64,000 nucleotides of DNA from Spectribacter acetivorans (GTDB lineage Bacteria; Pseudomonadota; Gammaproteobacteria; Nevskiales; Salinisphaeraceae): positions 62,001 to 126,000 of the forward strand of contig NZ_JAVRHY010000009.1 of NCBI RefSeq assembly GCF_031846305.1, in the 5' to 3' direction. Positions 35,218 to 44,308 of the stretch are shown here, piece by piece (position 1 is the stretch's first letter; each line of letters opens with the position of its first letter). The notes under the pieces are model-generated. The model saw nothing but the letters and a program-made list of their open reading frames with translations, did no database searches and was not told the DNA's origin. The position numbers and the translations under genes are program-made.

Positions 35218-35844
35218 ATGCCACGCGCTGCCCTGGACAATCGGGAAATCCAACGTGTTCGTCGCCGGCTGTGCGAGGCCGCCCTGGCCCTGTACCGCGA
35301 GGAAGGCGCCGATGCGGTGTCGTTTCGCCGGCTGGCCGAGCGCACCGGCACCAGCCACACCCAGCCGTACCGCTACTTCGAGAACAAGGACGCGCTGTTC
35401 GCCGCATTGCGGCTGGACTGCTACCAGCGCTTTTTCGACTGCATCCGCGACTGCGACCGGCCCGGCTCGGACCCGGCCGCGCGGCTGCAGGCCATTCACC
35501 ACGGCATTCTCGAGTTCGTGCGGGCGCAGCCGGCCGACTATCAACTGATGTTCGCCGCCGACCAGCCGCCACTGGCCGACTATCCCGACCTGCTGGCCGT
35601 GCGCCGCGCGGCGTTCGACTACCTGGTGGCGATCGTGGCCGAGGCCACCGAGGCCGGGCGGCTGGATGGCGACCCGCGCGACATCATGCACGTGGCCTGG
35701 GGCGCGGTGCATGGCCTGCTCAATCTGCACACCGCCGGCCAGTTGCTGCACGGGCGGCGGCTGGAAGAACTCACCCAGCCGCTGCTGCGCACGGTGCTGC
35801 ATCCGCTGTTCGAGACCGACCACGACGTCCTTCGGTCAGCCTGA
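35218..35844 (+). CDS. TetR/AcrR repressor, probable control of fatty-acid desaturase
   Basis: This 208-residue regulator has an HTH at residues about 10-58 (CEAALALYREEGADAVSFRRLAERTGTSHTQPYRYFENKDALFAAL). The C-terminal domain is a WHG/TetR_C-like ligand pocket. It lies immediately downstream of the perfect palindrome at 35181-35207 and 16 bases upstream of the desaturase gene. By analogy with DesT and FabR type regulators, it may respond to acyl-CoA composition, but that is inference. Confidence 0.88.
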   Translation: MPRAALDNREIQRVRRRLCEAALALYREEGADAVSFRRLAERTGTSHTQPYRYFENKDALFAALRLDCYQRFFDCIRDCDRPGSDPAARLQAIHHGILEFVRAQPADYQLMFAADQPPLADYPDLLAVRRAAFDYLVAIVAEATEAGRLDGDPRDIMHVAWGAVHGLLNLHTAGQLLHGRRLEELTQPLLRTVLHPLFETDHDVLRSA

Positions 35845-35860
35845 ATCCGGAGATCCGACC

Positions 35861-36769
35861 ATGTCCATGACCCTCGGCCAGATCCAGCGCGAACTGACCA
35901 ACGACGACAACCGTGCCCGCATCCGGGAGATCTGCCAGCCGCCGCTGGTGGCCTGGCAGACGCTGGCGATGATGGTGGTGTGCTTCGCAGTGTTCTTCTC
36001 GTCGGTGGCGGCCAGTGTGGCGGGGCTGATCCCGCTGTGGGCCGGGGCTCTGATCAACGGCCTGATCGGCTATCTGATCTTTTCGGTGGTGCACGACGCC
36101 ATCCACCGGGCGGTATCGCGCCACCAGGGGCTGAATGATGTCATCGGCCAGATCGCCCTGATCCCGTTCGCCCCCATGGTCACCCTCGGCCTGTTCCGCT
36201 GGGGCCACATCCAGCATCACCAGCACGCCTCGGGGCCGAAGGATCCGGACCGCTGGTGCTTCGAGGGCCCGAAGTGGCTGCTGCCGGTGCGCTGGATGTT
36301 CATCGATGCCTGGTACTTCTATTTCGTCCTGCGCCACGGCGACAAGACCGCCTACCGGCATCTCAGGCCCACGCTGGTGGCCATCGCCATCTGCGCCAGC
36401 CTGTTCGCGGCCATCATCGCCGCCGGCTATGGCCTGGAACTGCTGTTCCTGTGGTTCCTGCCAGGGCGGCTGACCCAGGTACTGCTCGGCTTCGCCTTTT
36501 TCTGGCTGCCGCACGAACCCCACGACACCCCGCAGGCCGAGAATTTCACCCGCGCCACCACCGTGCGCCAGGGTTTCGAGACCCTGATGACGCCGCTGCT
36601 GCAGTCGCAGAACTATCACCTCATCCACCACCTGTTCCCGCGCGTGCCCTTCTATCGCTACGACGAGATGTGGGCGCTGCTGGAACCGCAGCTACGCGAA
36701 CACGACCTGGCCATTCAGCACGATTTCGCCATCAAGCCGGTGATCCATCCGGGTACGTCCACGGGCTGA
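35861..36769 (+). CDS. membrane fatty-acid desaturase family protein
   Basis: This is a 302-residue integral di-iron enzyme. The three histidine boxes are HDAIH (about residue 80), HIQHHQH (about 114) and the downstream QNYHLIHH (about 250), separated by membrane helices. The family includes acyl-lipid desaturases and beta-carotene hydroxylases. The ATG at 35861 has GGAG eight bases upstream. It is likely regulated by the adjacent TetR protein. Electrons would need a ferredoxin or reductase encoded elsewhere. Confidence 0.87.
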   Translation: MSMTLGQIQRELTNDDNRARIREICQPPLVAWQTLAMMVVCFAVFFSSVAASVAGLIPLWAGALINGLIGYLIFSVVHDAIHRAVSRHQGLNDVIGQIALIPFAPMVTLGLFRWGHIQHHQHASGPKDPDRWCFEGPKWLLPVRWMFIDAWYFYFVLRHGDKTAYRHLRPTLVAIAICASLFAAIIAAGYGLELLFLWFLPGRLTQVLLGFAFFWLPHEPHDTPQAENFTRATTVRQGFETLMTPLLQSQNYHLIHHLFPRVPFYRYDEMWALLEPQLREHDLAIQHDFAIKPVIHPGTSTG

Positions 36770-36820
36770 CAACGCGGCCGGTGCTAACATGCCCGGCCCC
36801 ACCCAGGACCACCACCATCG

Positions 36821-37360
36821 ATGCCCGATATCGCCGACCTGTCCCAGCGCATGCTGGACCGCGCCCGCGCCGCCGGCCTGCCCGTGGACCGCGCCGAGCA
36901 GATTTACAGTGACCGCATCCAGCCGCGGCTGATCCGGTCGCTGTCCCGTTTCGTGATCCCGTTCGTGCGCCGTTCCGGCGTGCGGGTGGAGGCGCTGGAA
37001 TCCGGCCGCGTGGTCTGCCGCATGCCGCTCAAGGGCAACGTCAATCACATCGGCACCATGTATGCCGGCGCCCTGTTCACGCTGGCGGAATTCCCCGGCG
37101 GCCCGCTGATGCTGGCCACCTTCGGCATGCGCCGCTACATCCCGATCGTGACCTCGCTGGACATGGCCTTCGTCAAGGCGGCCAAGACCGACGTCACCAT
37201 CGAACTGACCATGACCGCCGCCGAGGCCGAGCGTATCGAGGCCGAGACCATCGCCGAGGGCAAGGCCGAATTCGTGCTCCACGGCGAGCTGCGCGACACC
37301 GACGGCGAGGTGGTGGCCACCAGCCTGGCGCGCTATCAGATGCGGCCACGCCGGCGCTAG
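36821..37360 (+). CDS. hotdog-fold thioesterase-like protein (DUF4442)
   Basis: This 179-residue protein matches the DUF4442/PaaI-like hotdog family. The segment PLKGNVNHIGTMYAGALFTLAEFPGGPLML carries the N-x-x-G-T-x-Y-A-G-A-L-F pattern found around the active helix. Such proteins hydrolyse acyl-CoA thioesters, but the catalytic residue is not certain here. It follows the desaturase by 51 bases and is followed after 5 bases by a flavin-reductase-like gene, so the four genes may form a lipid-related transcript. Confidence 0.8.
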   Translation: MPDIADLSQRMLDRARAAGLPVDRAEQIYSDRIQPRLIRSLSRFVIPFVRRSGVRVEALESGRVVCRMPLKGNVNHIGTMYAGALFTLAEFPGGPLMLATFGMRRYIPIVTSLDMAFVKAAKTDVTIELTMTAAEAERIEAETIAEGKAEFVLHGELRDTDGEVVATSLARYQMRPRRR

Positions 37361-37365
37361 CCAGC

Positions 37366-38010
37366 ATGACCGACTGGCAGCATTTCGACGCCGCCGCCCT
37401 CGACGAACTGGACCGCGTCTACCGCCTGAATCTGATCAACAGCGTGACCGGCGTGAAGGCGGCGAACCTGGTCGGCACCCGCAGCCGCGACGGCCGGGAG
37501 AATCTGGCGGTTTTCAGTTCGGCGGTACACCTCGGATCGAATCCGCCGTTTCTGGGCCTGATGCTGCGGCCCACCACGGTGCCGCGCCACAGTCACGAGA
37601 ACATCCAGGCCACCGGGGTGTACACGCTCAACGCCATTACCGGGGCGATGGCCGAACGGGCCCACTACACCTCGGCCAAGTTCGGCGCGGACGAATCCGA
37701 GTTCGAACACTGCCGGCTTACCCCGCATTACCGCGACGGCTTCGACGCCCCGTTCGTGGCGGAAAGCCCCATCCGCATCGGGCTGCGGCTGACCGAGGAG
37801 ATTCCCATCCGCAGCAACGGCACGGCGCTGCTGGTGGGACAGGTGGAAACACTCGAGGTGCGCGACGACGGGCTGATGGACGACGGCGCCATCGACCTGG
37901 CCGCACTGGAGCTGCGGGCGATCGCCGGGCTCAACCGCTACCACCCGATCGAGCCGGCGGACTTCTTCCCCTACGCCCGACCCGACCGGGTGCCGGATTT
38001 TCGCGACTGA
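37366..38010 (+). CDS. flavin reductase-like FMN-binding split-barrel protein
   Basis: This 214-residue protein resembles the flavin-reductase-like domain family. Conserved parts are the early SVTGVKAANLVGTRSRDGRENLAVFSSAV and LMLRPTTVPRHSHENIQATGVYTLNAI, which place residues around the FMN phosphate. Members use NAD(P)H to reduce FMN or act as oxidoreductases on other substrates. It starts 5 bases after the thioesterase-like gene and converges with phaC, 15 bases apart. Confidence 0.82.
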   Translation: MTDWQHFDAAALDELDRVYRLNLINSVTGVKAANLVGTRSRDGRENLAVFSSAVHLGSNPPFLGLMLRPTTVPRHSHENIQATGVYTLNAITGAMAERAHYTSAKFGADESEFEHCRLTPHYRDGFDAPFVAESPIRIGLRLTEEIPIRSNGTALLVGQVETLEVRDDGLMDDGAIDLAALELRAIAGLNRYHPIEPADFFPYARPDRVPDFRD

Positions 38011-38025
38011 CGCTGCCGCCGCCGG

Positions 38026-39708
38026 CTATCCCTCGCCCGGCTCCTCGAAGATGTAGGTGCCCGGGGCCGGATCCAGCGCCGGATAGTTCTTGCTGCCCAG
38101 CTTGCGCGGGGCGTTCTTCTTCTCGCCGCTACGGGCCTGAATCCACTCCAGCCAGTACTCCCACCAGGAGCCGGTTTCCTGGGTGGCGTCGGCGTACCAC
38201 TGGTCGGGGTCGGCCGGCGGCTTATTGGTATCGTTGCGGAAGTAGCTCGCCTTGGGGTTGCCCGGCGGATTCACCAGGCTGGCCACGTGGCCGGCGTTGC
38301 TGAGCAGGAACTGGCTCTTGCCGCCCAGCAGCTGGGTGGTGCGATAGCAGGCCCGCCAGGGCGTGAGGTGGTCGTTAACCGCCCCGGTCACGAACGCATC
38401 CATCTTGAGCTTGCTCAGGTCCAGCCGCTCGCCGAACATTTCCAGCTCCCCAGCGGGGATCGGGTTGTTCTGGAACACATCCAGGAAGTCCGCGTGCAGC
38501 CCGGCAGGAAGATTGGTGCTGTCGTTGTTCCAGGCCAGGATGTCGAACTTGGGCGGGTCGTTACCCATCAGGTAGTTGTTCACCCAGAAGGTCCAGACCA
38601 GATCATTGGGCCGGAACCAGGCGAACAACGTGCGCAGGGTCTTGCCCGGCAGCACGCCGCGCCGGGCCGAGTCGCGCCGGCTGGAATCGAGAATCTGGTC
38701 GTTGTTGAGCGCCCCGACCATGGTCGGCACCGAGAAATCCAGCAGCGTCACCGCGTAGGACAGCGAGTGCACGCGCTTGTCGCCCCGGTTGGTCATGTGC
38801 CCGAGCAGCGCTGACTGGGTGATGCCGCCGGCGCAGAAGCCCATGGTGTTGAGGTCCGGCGACTTGGTGATATCCAGCACCGCGTCGATCGCTTCCAGCA
38901 GGGCCTCGATATAGGTCTCGAAGTTCCAGTGCGACTGCTCGGGCCCGGGATTGCGCCAGCTCACCACGAATATCTGGATGCCGTTCTGCGCCGCGTATTC
39001 AATGAAGCTGCGGCCCGGCGCCAGGTCCATGAAGTAGAACTTGTTGATCTGCGGCGACATCACCAGGATCGGGCGCTTGTGAACCTGCTTGCACTGCGGC
39101 TTGTACTGCAGGATCTCCAGCACCTCGTTACGGAACACGACCGCGCCGGGCGACACCGCCAGATCCTTTCCCACCGCGAAGGCATTGCGGTCGACGTGCC
39201 GGGGCATGCCGCCGTTCTGCCGCAGGTCGGTCAGGAAGTTGCGCAGGCCGTTGACCAGGCTGCCGCCACGGGTTTCCACCGCCCGCTTCAACGCGGCCGG
39301 GTTGGAGAACAGCAGATTGGTGGGCGACAGGCTGGAGGTGACGATGTCGGCCAGAATCTCGGCCCGCTCGTGCTCCTTCCAGTCGCCGGTTTCGGCCACG
39401 CTGTTATCCACCGCGCGGCAGAAGGCGAAGTAGGTCTGGGCCAGCCGCCGGAAGAACGGATTTTCCTCCCAGGTCGGGTCGCGGAAGCGCTTGTCCTTGG
39501 GATCGATGGTGATCGCCGAGTCCCCGCGCAGGATCGCGATCATCTCGCGGGCCAGTTCGGCGGTTTCCCGGCTGACCGCCCGGGTATCGAACAGGTGCGA
39601 TGCCGCCGTCAGGGCGTCGCGGGTCTGCCCCACCCGCCGGCGCAGACTCTGCAGCGGGTTGAATCCGCTCACATCCGGTTTGGCCGGGCGCTGAACACGC
39701 TCTGTCAT
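38026..39708 (-). CDS. phaC: class I poly(3-hydroxyalkanoate) synthase
   Basis: This 560-residue polymerase makes polyhydroxyalkanoate from hydroxyacyl-CoA. The catalytic cysteine C292 is in the lipase-like box GFCAGG; the catalytic aspartate lies in GAVNDHLTPW and the histidine in SNAGHVASLVNPPGN. The N-terminal PhaC_N region (IDPKDKRFRDPTWEENPFFRRLAQTYF) is intact. The ATG at 39708, with GGAGG upstream, is preferred over a longer frame reaching 39924, which would overlap the divergent gene. No phaA, phaB, phasin or phaR is adjacent. Confidence 0.95.
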   Translation of the reverse strand: MTERVQRPAKPDVSGFNPLQSLRRRVGQTRDALTAASHLFDTRAVSRETAELAREMIAILRGDSAITIDPKDKRFRDPTWEENPFFRRLAQTYFAFCRAVDNSVAETGDWKEHERAEILADIVTSSLSPTNLLFSNPAALKRAVETRGGSLVNGLRNFLTDLRQNGGMPRHVDRNAFAVGKDLAVSPGAVVFRNEVLEILQYKPQCKQVHKRPILVMSPQINKFYFMDLAPGRSFIEYAAQNGIQIFVVSWRNPGPEQSHWNFETYIEALLEAIDAVLDITKSPDLNTMGFCAGGITQSALLGHMTNRGDKRVHSLSYAVTLLDFSVPTMVGALNNDQILDSSRRDSARRGVLPGKTLRTLFAWFRPNDLVWTFWVNNYLMGNDPPKFDILAWNNDSTNLPAGLHADFLDVFQNNPIPAGELEMFGERLDLSKLKMDAFVTGAVNDHLTPWRACYRTTQLLGGKSQFLLSNAGHVASLVNPPGNPKASYFRNDTNKPPADPDQWYADATQETGSWWEYWLEWIQARSGEKKNAPRKLGSKNYPALDPAPGTYIFEEPGEG

Positions 39709-39813
39709 GGTGGCCTGCCTCCTCCTTGCTTGTTCAGCGCTACGATAGCAGGGATTACGGTGGCAAATGCCGAAACGAAAGTCGGGGCCGCCCCGAGGCG
39801 CGAGGTACCATTC

Positions 39814-40152
39814 ATGCCCCACCGCGTGCAGCAAAAACGAACCCGCGGCTGGCGCCTGCCGGCGAATACCGTCAGCGTGGCGCGGCCCGGCATCTGGGGG
39901 AATCCGTATCGCGTGGGTGAGCACGGCGACGCCGGCGAGTGCGTTGCCCGCTTCCGGGCGGATTGCGAATCCGGCGCCATCCTCGCAGTCGTGCGGGGCC
40001 GTGCCAGCGCCCGCCGTCGCGGGCTGGATGCGAGCGTGGCCGCCTGGCTGGCGCCGCTACGGGGCCGAAATCTGGCCTGCTTCTGCCCGCTGGATCAGCC
40101 CTGCCACGCCGATGTTCTGCTGGCGCTGGCCAACCCCGGCGAGACTGCCTAG
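39814..40152 (+). CDS. DUF4326 domain protein
   Basis: This 112-residue protein reads MPHRVQQKRTRGWRLPANTV followed by VARPGIWGNPYRVG. It ends in the DUF4326 signature GRNLACFCPLDQPCHADVLLALAN, where the cysteines and histidine suggest a metal site. The family is found in phage and bacterial genomes and has no established function. GAGG lies 8 bases before the ATG. It overlaps the stop of the convergent GFA gene by four bases. Confidence 0.82.
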   Translation: MPHRVQQKRTRGWRLPANTVSVARPGIWGNPYRVGEHGDAGECVARFRADCESGAILAVVRGRASARRRGLDASVAAWLAPLRGRNLACFCPLDQPCHADVLLALANPGETA

Positions 40153-40616
40153 CGGGTGCGCCAGAGTGCCGCCATCACCCGCCACGAGAAGGCGAGCTGA
40201 CTGCGCCAGTAGCCGCTGAACCTGGGCAGGCCATCGTCAACGTCGGCCGTTCGCCGGTGGTAGAAGATATGCAGCGCCGGATCCGGCAGGCCGGGTAGTT
40301 CCTGCAGATTCGCCGAGGGCACGATGGCCAGCTTCGGCAAGCCGGGCATGTCGAGATACTCGATCGCGGGCTGCTCGCAGTCCGCGCACTTGCCGCGCTG
40401 CACTGCGGGCGGCGGCCGGTAGGTATCGAATCGCACCCGTTCGGGCGCATTCACCTGCAGATCGCGGGCCCGGAACAGGGTGATATCCGCGTAGGGTGCC
40501 TCATTGAACGCCTGGCAAATGGTGCAATGGCAGAGGCCACGCATCAGGGCCGCGCCCGTGACGGTCAGTTCGATCGCGCCGCACCGGCAATGGCCCCGCC
40601 CGATGGTGTCAGTCAT
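40149..40616 (-). CDS. GFA-family (CENP-V/GFA) zinc protein
   Basis: This 155-residue protein has the GFA-type cysteine pattern: C10 and C12 (HCRCGA), C29, C31 and C34 (CHCTIC), and C77 with C80 (CADC). The family includes proteins once proposed as glutathione-dependent formaldehyde-activating enzymes; real activities are mostly unproven. The ATG at 40616 sits inside the last codons of the upstream propeller gene (ATGACTGA overlap), so it is coupled to it. Confidence 0.87.
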   Translation of the reverse strand: MTDTIGRGHCRCGAIELTVTGAALMRGLCHCTICQAFNEAPYADITLFRARDLQVNAPERVRFDTYRPPPAVQRGKCADCEQPAIEYLDMPGLPKLAIVPSANLQELPGLPDPALHIFYHRRTADVDDGLPRFSGYWRSQLAFSWRVMAALWRTR

Positions 40617-42021
40617 GCGGTTTCTCCCCGGCCGGACGGCCGCGGGCGCGAATGCGCCAGACCGCAATCCCGCAGAGCAACGCGAAGAGCGGGTCCACGC
40701 CGCGGTCGACCGCGGCGGTCTGATCGTCGTCGTCACAGAAACTGCAACCGCTGCCGAGGCTGTCACAGACGAAGGAATCGTCGCCAACGCCGCCGCCGTT
40801 GCCGCCGTCATCATCATCGTCGGCATCCGCCGGATCGATGATGAATATTTCGACGTTGCCCTCGGCGTTGTTGCCGGACAGATTGGCCGCGGACTGGAAC
40901 GCCACCTGACCGGCACCCCCGGCAATCGCCGGCTGTTCCGACGCCAGCCCGCCGCTGGTCAGGCGGTCCGGATCATCGCCATCGGCATCCACGATGAACA
41001 CGTCGGGATTTCCGTCCGGATTGTCCCCGCTGACGCCGGCAGTGGCCTGGAACACCACCCGGCTGCCGTCTCCGGCGATCCGCACGAAACCGGCGCTGCC
41101 CTCGTCAGCGTCGGTGAGGGCCTGCAGGTTGTCGCCGTCGGTATCCATCACGAACACCGCGCTGGTGCCCTGCGGGTTGTCGTCCAACGCCGCGGTGGAT
41201 TCGAACGCGATGCGGCCGTTGTCGGCGATGTCGGGGCGAATCGAGGCGCCGCCCACGGTGTCGGTGAGCTGTACCGCCGACTCGCTGCCATCGGCGTCGA
41301 CCAGGAAGATTTCACTGTTGCCGTTGCCATTGCTCCCGGCGAAATTCGCGGCCGAGGAAAAGACCACCTGGCTGCCATCCGCCTGCAGGCGCGCGAATCC
41401 CACCGCGGTGCCGGCCGGTCCGGTGGTCAGTTGCACCAGGTTCTCGCCGTCGGCGTCCACGGCAAACAGTTCGCGGCTGGCGTCGCCATTCTCACCGGTG
41501 AGATTGGCCGTTGCGGTGAACGCAATCCGGTTCGCATCGGCCGAGAGATCGGGCTGGGCAATGCCGCTGCCCGGCCCGGTATCCGTCACCTGAACCGGAT
41601 TGCCGCCATCGCTCGCGTCCACCAGGAAGATTTCCGGCCCGCCATCGGCGTTACCCCCGGTGAGATCGGCGCTGGAGACGAACGCCACCCGTGAGCCGTC
41701 ACCGGCGATGGCCGGCTGGGTCGAGGCCAGGGCGGACTGGGTGAGCTGGACCAGATTCGCGCCATCCGCATCCACCGCGAAGATTTCGCTCGAGCCGTCC
41801 GCATTGCCCACCCCGTCGTCGAGATTGGCGGTGGACTGAAACACCACCCGGGCACCGGCCGCATCGATGTCGGCGGTCGTGGACTGGCCCGCCGGCGCGA
41901 AGGTGAGCTGCTGCTGGGCCTGGGCAGTCCCGGTCAACAGCAGGCCGCCGGCGAACAGCAGGCCGAGGCCGATCCGGCATGCCGGGGCCGATACAGGGTC
42001 GGTAAATCTCAAACAGCGCAT
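40609..42021 (-). CDS. secreted TolB-like beta-propeller protein with C-terminal anchor tail
   Basis: This 470-residue protein has a signal peptide (GLGLLFAGGLLLTGTAQA, cut before QQQLT). Residues about 40-405 contain seven repeats of the type EIFxVDADGxNxVQLT, as in TolB/WD40-like propellers. The tail has acidic DADDDDDGG, cysteine motif SLGSGCSFC, a hydrophobic helix (VDPLFALLCGIAVW) and a basic end RIRARGR. That order of Cys motif, helix and arginine resembles bacterial C-terminal sorting signals such as JDVT-CTERM, but the match is by eye only. It probably faces the periplasm or cell surface. Ligand unknown. Confidence 0.8.
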   Translation of the reverse strand: MRCLRFTDPVSAPACRIGLGLLFAGGLLLTGTAQAQQQLTFAPAGQSTTADIDAAGARVVFQSTANLDDGVGNADGSSEIFAVDADGANLVQLTQSALASTQPAIAGDGSRVAFVSSADLTGGNADGGPEIFLVDASDGGNPVQVTDTGPGSGIAQPDLSADANRIAFTATANLTGENGDASRELFAVDADGENLVQLTTGPAGTAVGFARLQADGSQVVFSSAANFAGSNGNGNSEIFLVDADGSESAVQLTDTVGGASIRPDIADNGRIAFESTAALDDNPQGTSAVFVMDTDGDNLQALTDADEGSAGFVRIAGDGSRVVFQATAGVSGDNPDGNPDVFIVDADGDDPDRLTSGGLASEQPAIAGGAGQVAFQSAANLSGNNAEGNVEIFIIDPADADDDDDGGNGGGVGDDSFVCDSLGSGCSFCDDDDQTAAVDRGVDPLFALLCGIAVWRIRARGRPAGEKPHD

Positions 42022-42184
42022 GACAGCAGAGTCGAACGGGTGCTTCGCCGAATCTTAAGCCATATCCCGCGTCAGCCACGACCCCGCTCGCGCGATGCCG
42101 CGGTGCAATGAAAGGCAGCCGGCGGTGCCAGGGACCATCTGAACTCGGACTGAACGCTACACCGGCCCGCGCCGGCTGCGACCG

Positions 42185-42439
42185 CTAACGGCTGCCCGCA
42201 TCCTCCGAAGCCGACCCGTCCGCATCGGCTTTCCCATCGGCATCGACGCCCTCGTCACCGGACGCGGCGTCGGCCTCGGTCTCGGCCTCGAGATTCACGT
42301 CGACGTCGTCCTCGAGCTTCAACCCGGAATCCAGGCCGGCGTCCGTCTCGGCATCGATACCGAGATCAACTTTCGCCTCGCCCGCGGCGGTGCCCGCCAT
42401 CAGGGTCAGGCCGACGGCCATCAGCATGGTGCGCCACAT
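42185..42439 (-). CDS. small acidic secreted protein
   Basis: This 84-residue protein has a signal peptide (MWRTMLMAVGLTLMAGTAAG) and a low-complexity mature part made of D, E, A, G and S (for example AETDAGLDSGLKLEDDVDVN). AGGA lies seven bases upstream of the ATG. It is extremely acidic, which is common in exported proteins of halophilic or metal-exposed bacteria. No family is recognised. Confidence 0.62.
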   Translation of the reverse strand: MWRTMLMAVGLTLMAGTAAGEAKVDLGIDAETDAGLDSGLKLEDDVDVNLEAETEADAASGDEGVDADGKADADGSASEDAGSR

Positions 42440-42494
42440 GGTTATATTCCTGCCGTGAAATGACTCTGCGCCGGACAGGGTGCCAGACACCGCG

Positions 42495-43352
42495 TCACTC
42501 GGCCGCCACGATCCGGCTGACGACCGACCCCACACCGTCGACAAACGCTTCCACGGTATCGCCGGGCTGCATGAAGCGCGGCGGCTTGCGGCCCACGCCG
42601 ACGCCGGCCGGGGTGCCGGTGGCCAGCAGGTCGCCGGGTTGCAGGGTCAGTCCGCGCGAGGCGAAGGCCAGCATGTCGGCAATGCCGAAGATCATGTCGC
42701 GGGTGTTGCCGTCCTGCATGGTCTCGCCGTTGAGGCGGGTGCCCAGGCGGAGATTGTCCGCATCCAGCGCATCGGCGGCAACGATGTCCGACCCGATGGC
42801 CGCGCTGGCATCGCCGTTCTTGCCCAGCGCCCACTGGCCCTTGGCCTGGCGGTTGGCGCGTCCCTGATTGACCCGGCCGCTGATGTCGTTGAACACGGTG
42901 TACCCGAGGATGGCAGCCTGCGCCTGCTCGGCATCGGCGTTGTACAACGGCCGCCCCACGATCACCGCCAGCTCCACTTCCCAGTCCAGGCCGTGATGTT
43001 CGTCAACGGGTACCGGCACCTCGGCGCCGTCGGTGGACAGACAGGCCGTCCAGCGGGCGAACAGGTTGGGATACTTCGGGGGCTCGAAGCCGGTTTCCTC
43101 GCCGTGGCTGCGGTAATTGATGGCCGCGCACAGCAGTTTTGCGGTGGGTGGCACGGGCGGGGCGAGGTCGAAGGTGCCCGGCGACAGCGGGGGCGCATCA
43201 CAGGCCGCCGCCCGCTGTTGCCAGCTCGCCGGGTCGGCATAGAAATCGGACAGCCGGGTCAGCGGGCGGACGCCATCGGACATTACGACCCCGAGGTCAG
43301 CGTCATACAGACCGTAGTCGGCCTCGTGCCGGCGATAACTGCGCAAACGCAT
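42495..43352 (-). CDS. fumarylacetoacetate hydrolase family protein
   Basis: This 285-residue protein has the FAH fold: CAAINYRSHGEETGFEPPKYPNLFARW, then the metal-binding EVELAVIVGRPLYNADAEQAQAAILGYTVFNDIS and LLATGTPAGVGVGRKPPRFMQPGDTVE. Acidic residues in EVEL bind the divalent metal. Relatives cleave C-C bonds in acylpyruvates, oxaloacetate or aromatic ring-cleavage products. It stands between unrelated genes, so the substrate is unclear. Confidence 0.9.
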   Translation of the reverse strand: MRLRSYRRHEADYGLYDADLGVVMSDGVRPLTRLSDFYADPASWQQRAAACDAPPLSPGTFDLAPPVPPTAKLLCAAINYRSHGEETGFEPPKYPNLFARWTACLSTDGAEVPVPVDEHHGLDWEVELAVIVGRPLYNADAEQAQAAILGYTVFNDISGRVNQGRANRQAKGQWALGKNGDASAAIGSDIVAADALDADNLRLGTRLNGETMQDGNTRDMIFGIADMLAFASRGLTLQPGDLLATGTPAGVGVGRKPPRFMQPGDTVEAFVDGVGSVVSRIVAAE

Positions 43353-43405
43353 ACGCCATCATAACCGGCCGTTCCACCCCTCCCAACCGCCGGCCGGCGA
43401 TCACG

Positions 43406-44146
43406 TCATTCGCCAGTGCGTCGCCCGGGCATCGGAATGAAACGCGGCACGGACGCGGCATACCGGCGATAGCGCTCACCGAAGGCCGCGATCAGGTCGC
43501 GTTCCTCGTACAGCGTGCCCACCACGATATAGGCCGTCATCCCGGCGCTGAATACCAGATGGCCCACCGTCATGTCCGGCACCAGCCAGAACACCATCAG
43601 GAACCCGGTCATCAGCGGATGCCGGACCCAGTGGTAGAGCGCCGGCGTCTTGAACGGATGCGACGGGCATTCCGTGCCGCGCCAGTGGTGCCATACCTGT
43701 CGCAGCCCGAACAGATCGAAATGATCGATCAGGAAGGTGGACACCAGCGCCACCACCCAGCCCAGGCCGAACAGCGCCCAGAGCAGGCCCCGCAGCCACG
43801 ACGCCTCCACCGACCAGACCTGGCTCGGCATCGGCAGCCAGGCCAGATACAGCACGACCAGCGCCACGCTGGACAGCAGCACGTAGGTGCTGCGTTCCGC
43901 CGCCGGCGGCACCACCCGGGTCCATAACCGCTTGAAGCCCGGCCGGGCCATCACCGAATGCTGCACCCCGAACAGGGCGATCAGGCCGAGGTTGACGGCC
44001 AGCGCCAGCGGCCAGGCCACCAGCGGCCCGTCGTCCACGCCCTTGGGCACGGCGATGCCGGCGATGAACCCGATGAGATAGAGGAAAGTGCCCAGAAATA
44101 CGAAATAACTGGCCGCACCGTATGCGGCGATCAGCGTTCTGCTCAT
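43406..44146 (-). CDS. mddA: methanethiol S-methyltransferase-like membrane protein (MddA/NnrU type)
   Basis: This 246-residue protein has about five membrane helices and the C-terminal pattern YHWVRHPLMTGFLMVFWL and YIVVGTLYEERDLIAAFGERYRRYAASVPRFIP. These match isoprenylcysteine-methyltransferase-like enzymes and MddA, which converts methanethiol to dimethylsulfide. The ATG at 44146 follows GAGG at good spacing. The gene is not beside sulfur genes, so the symbol is tentative. Confidence 0.78.
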   Translation of the reverse strand: MSRTLIAAYGAASYFVFLGTFLYLIGFIAGIAVPKGVDDGPLVAWPLALAVNLGLIALFGVQHSVMARPGFKRLWTRVVPPAAERSTYVLLSSVALVVLYLAWLPMPSQVWSVEASWLRGLLWALFGLGWVVALVSTFLIDHFDLFGLRQVWHHWRGTECPSHPFKTPALYHWVRHPLMTGFLMVFWLVPDMTVGHLVFSAGMTAYIVVGTLYEERDLIAAFGERYRRYAASVPRFIPMPGRRTGE

Positions 44147-44308
44147 GAGTCCCACCTCGTCTTGTTGCTGATCGGCCCACCATCATGCACCGGCTCGCCC
44201 GCCGGGACCACCACCCGCACCGGCCCGATTCAGCGGCGGTTCAGGCAGGACGCGCGATGCTCGGCTTGCCGAAAACGAGGCCCCGTGCAAGCGCAGAGGA
44301 TATCGCCC

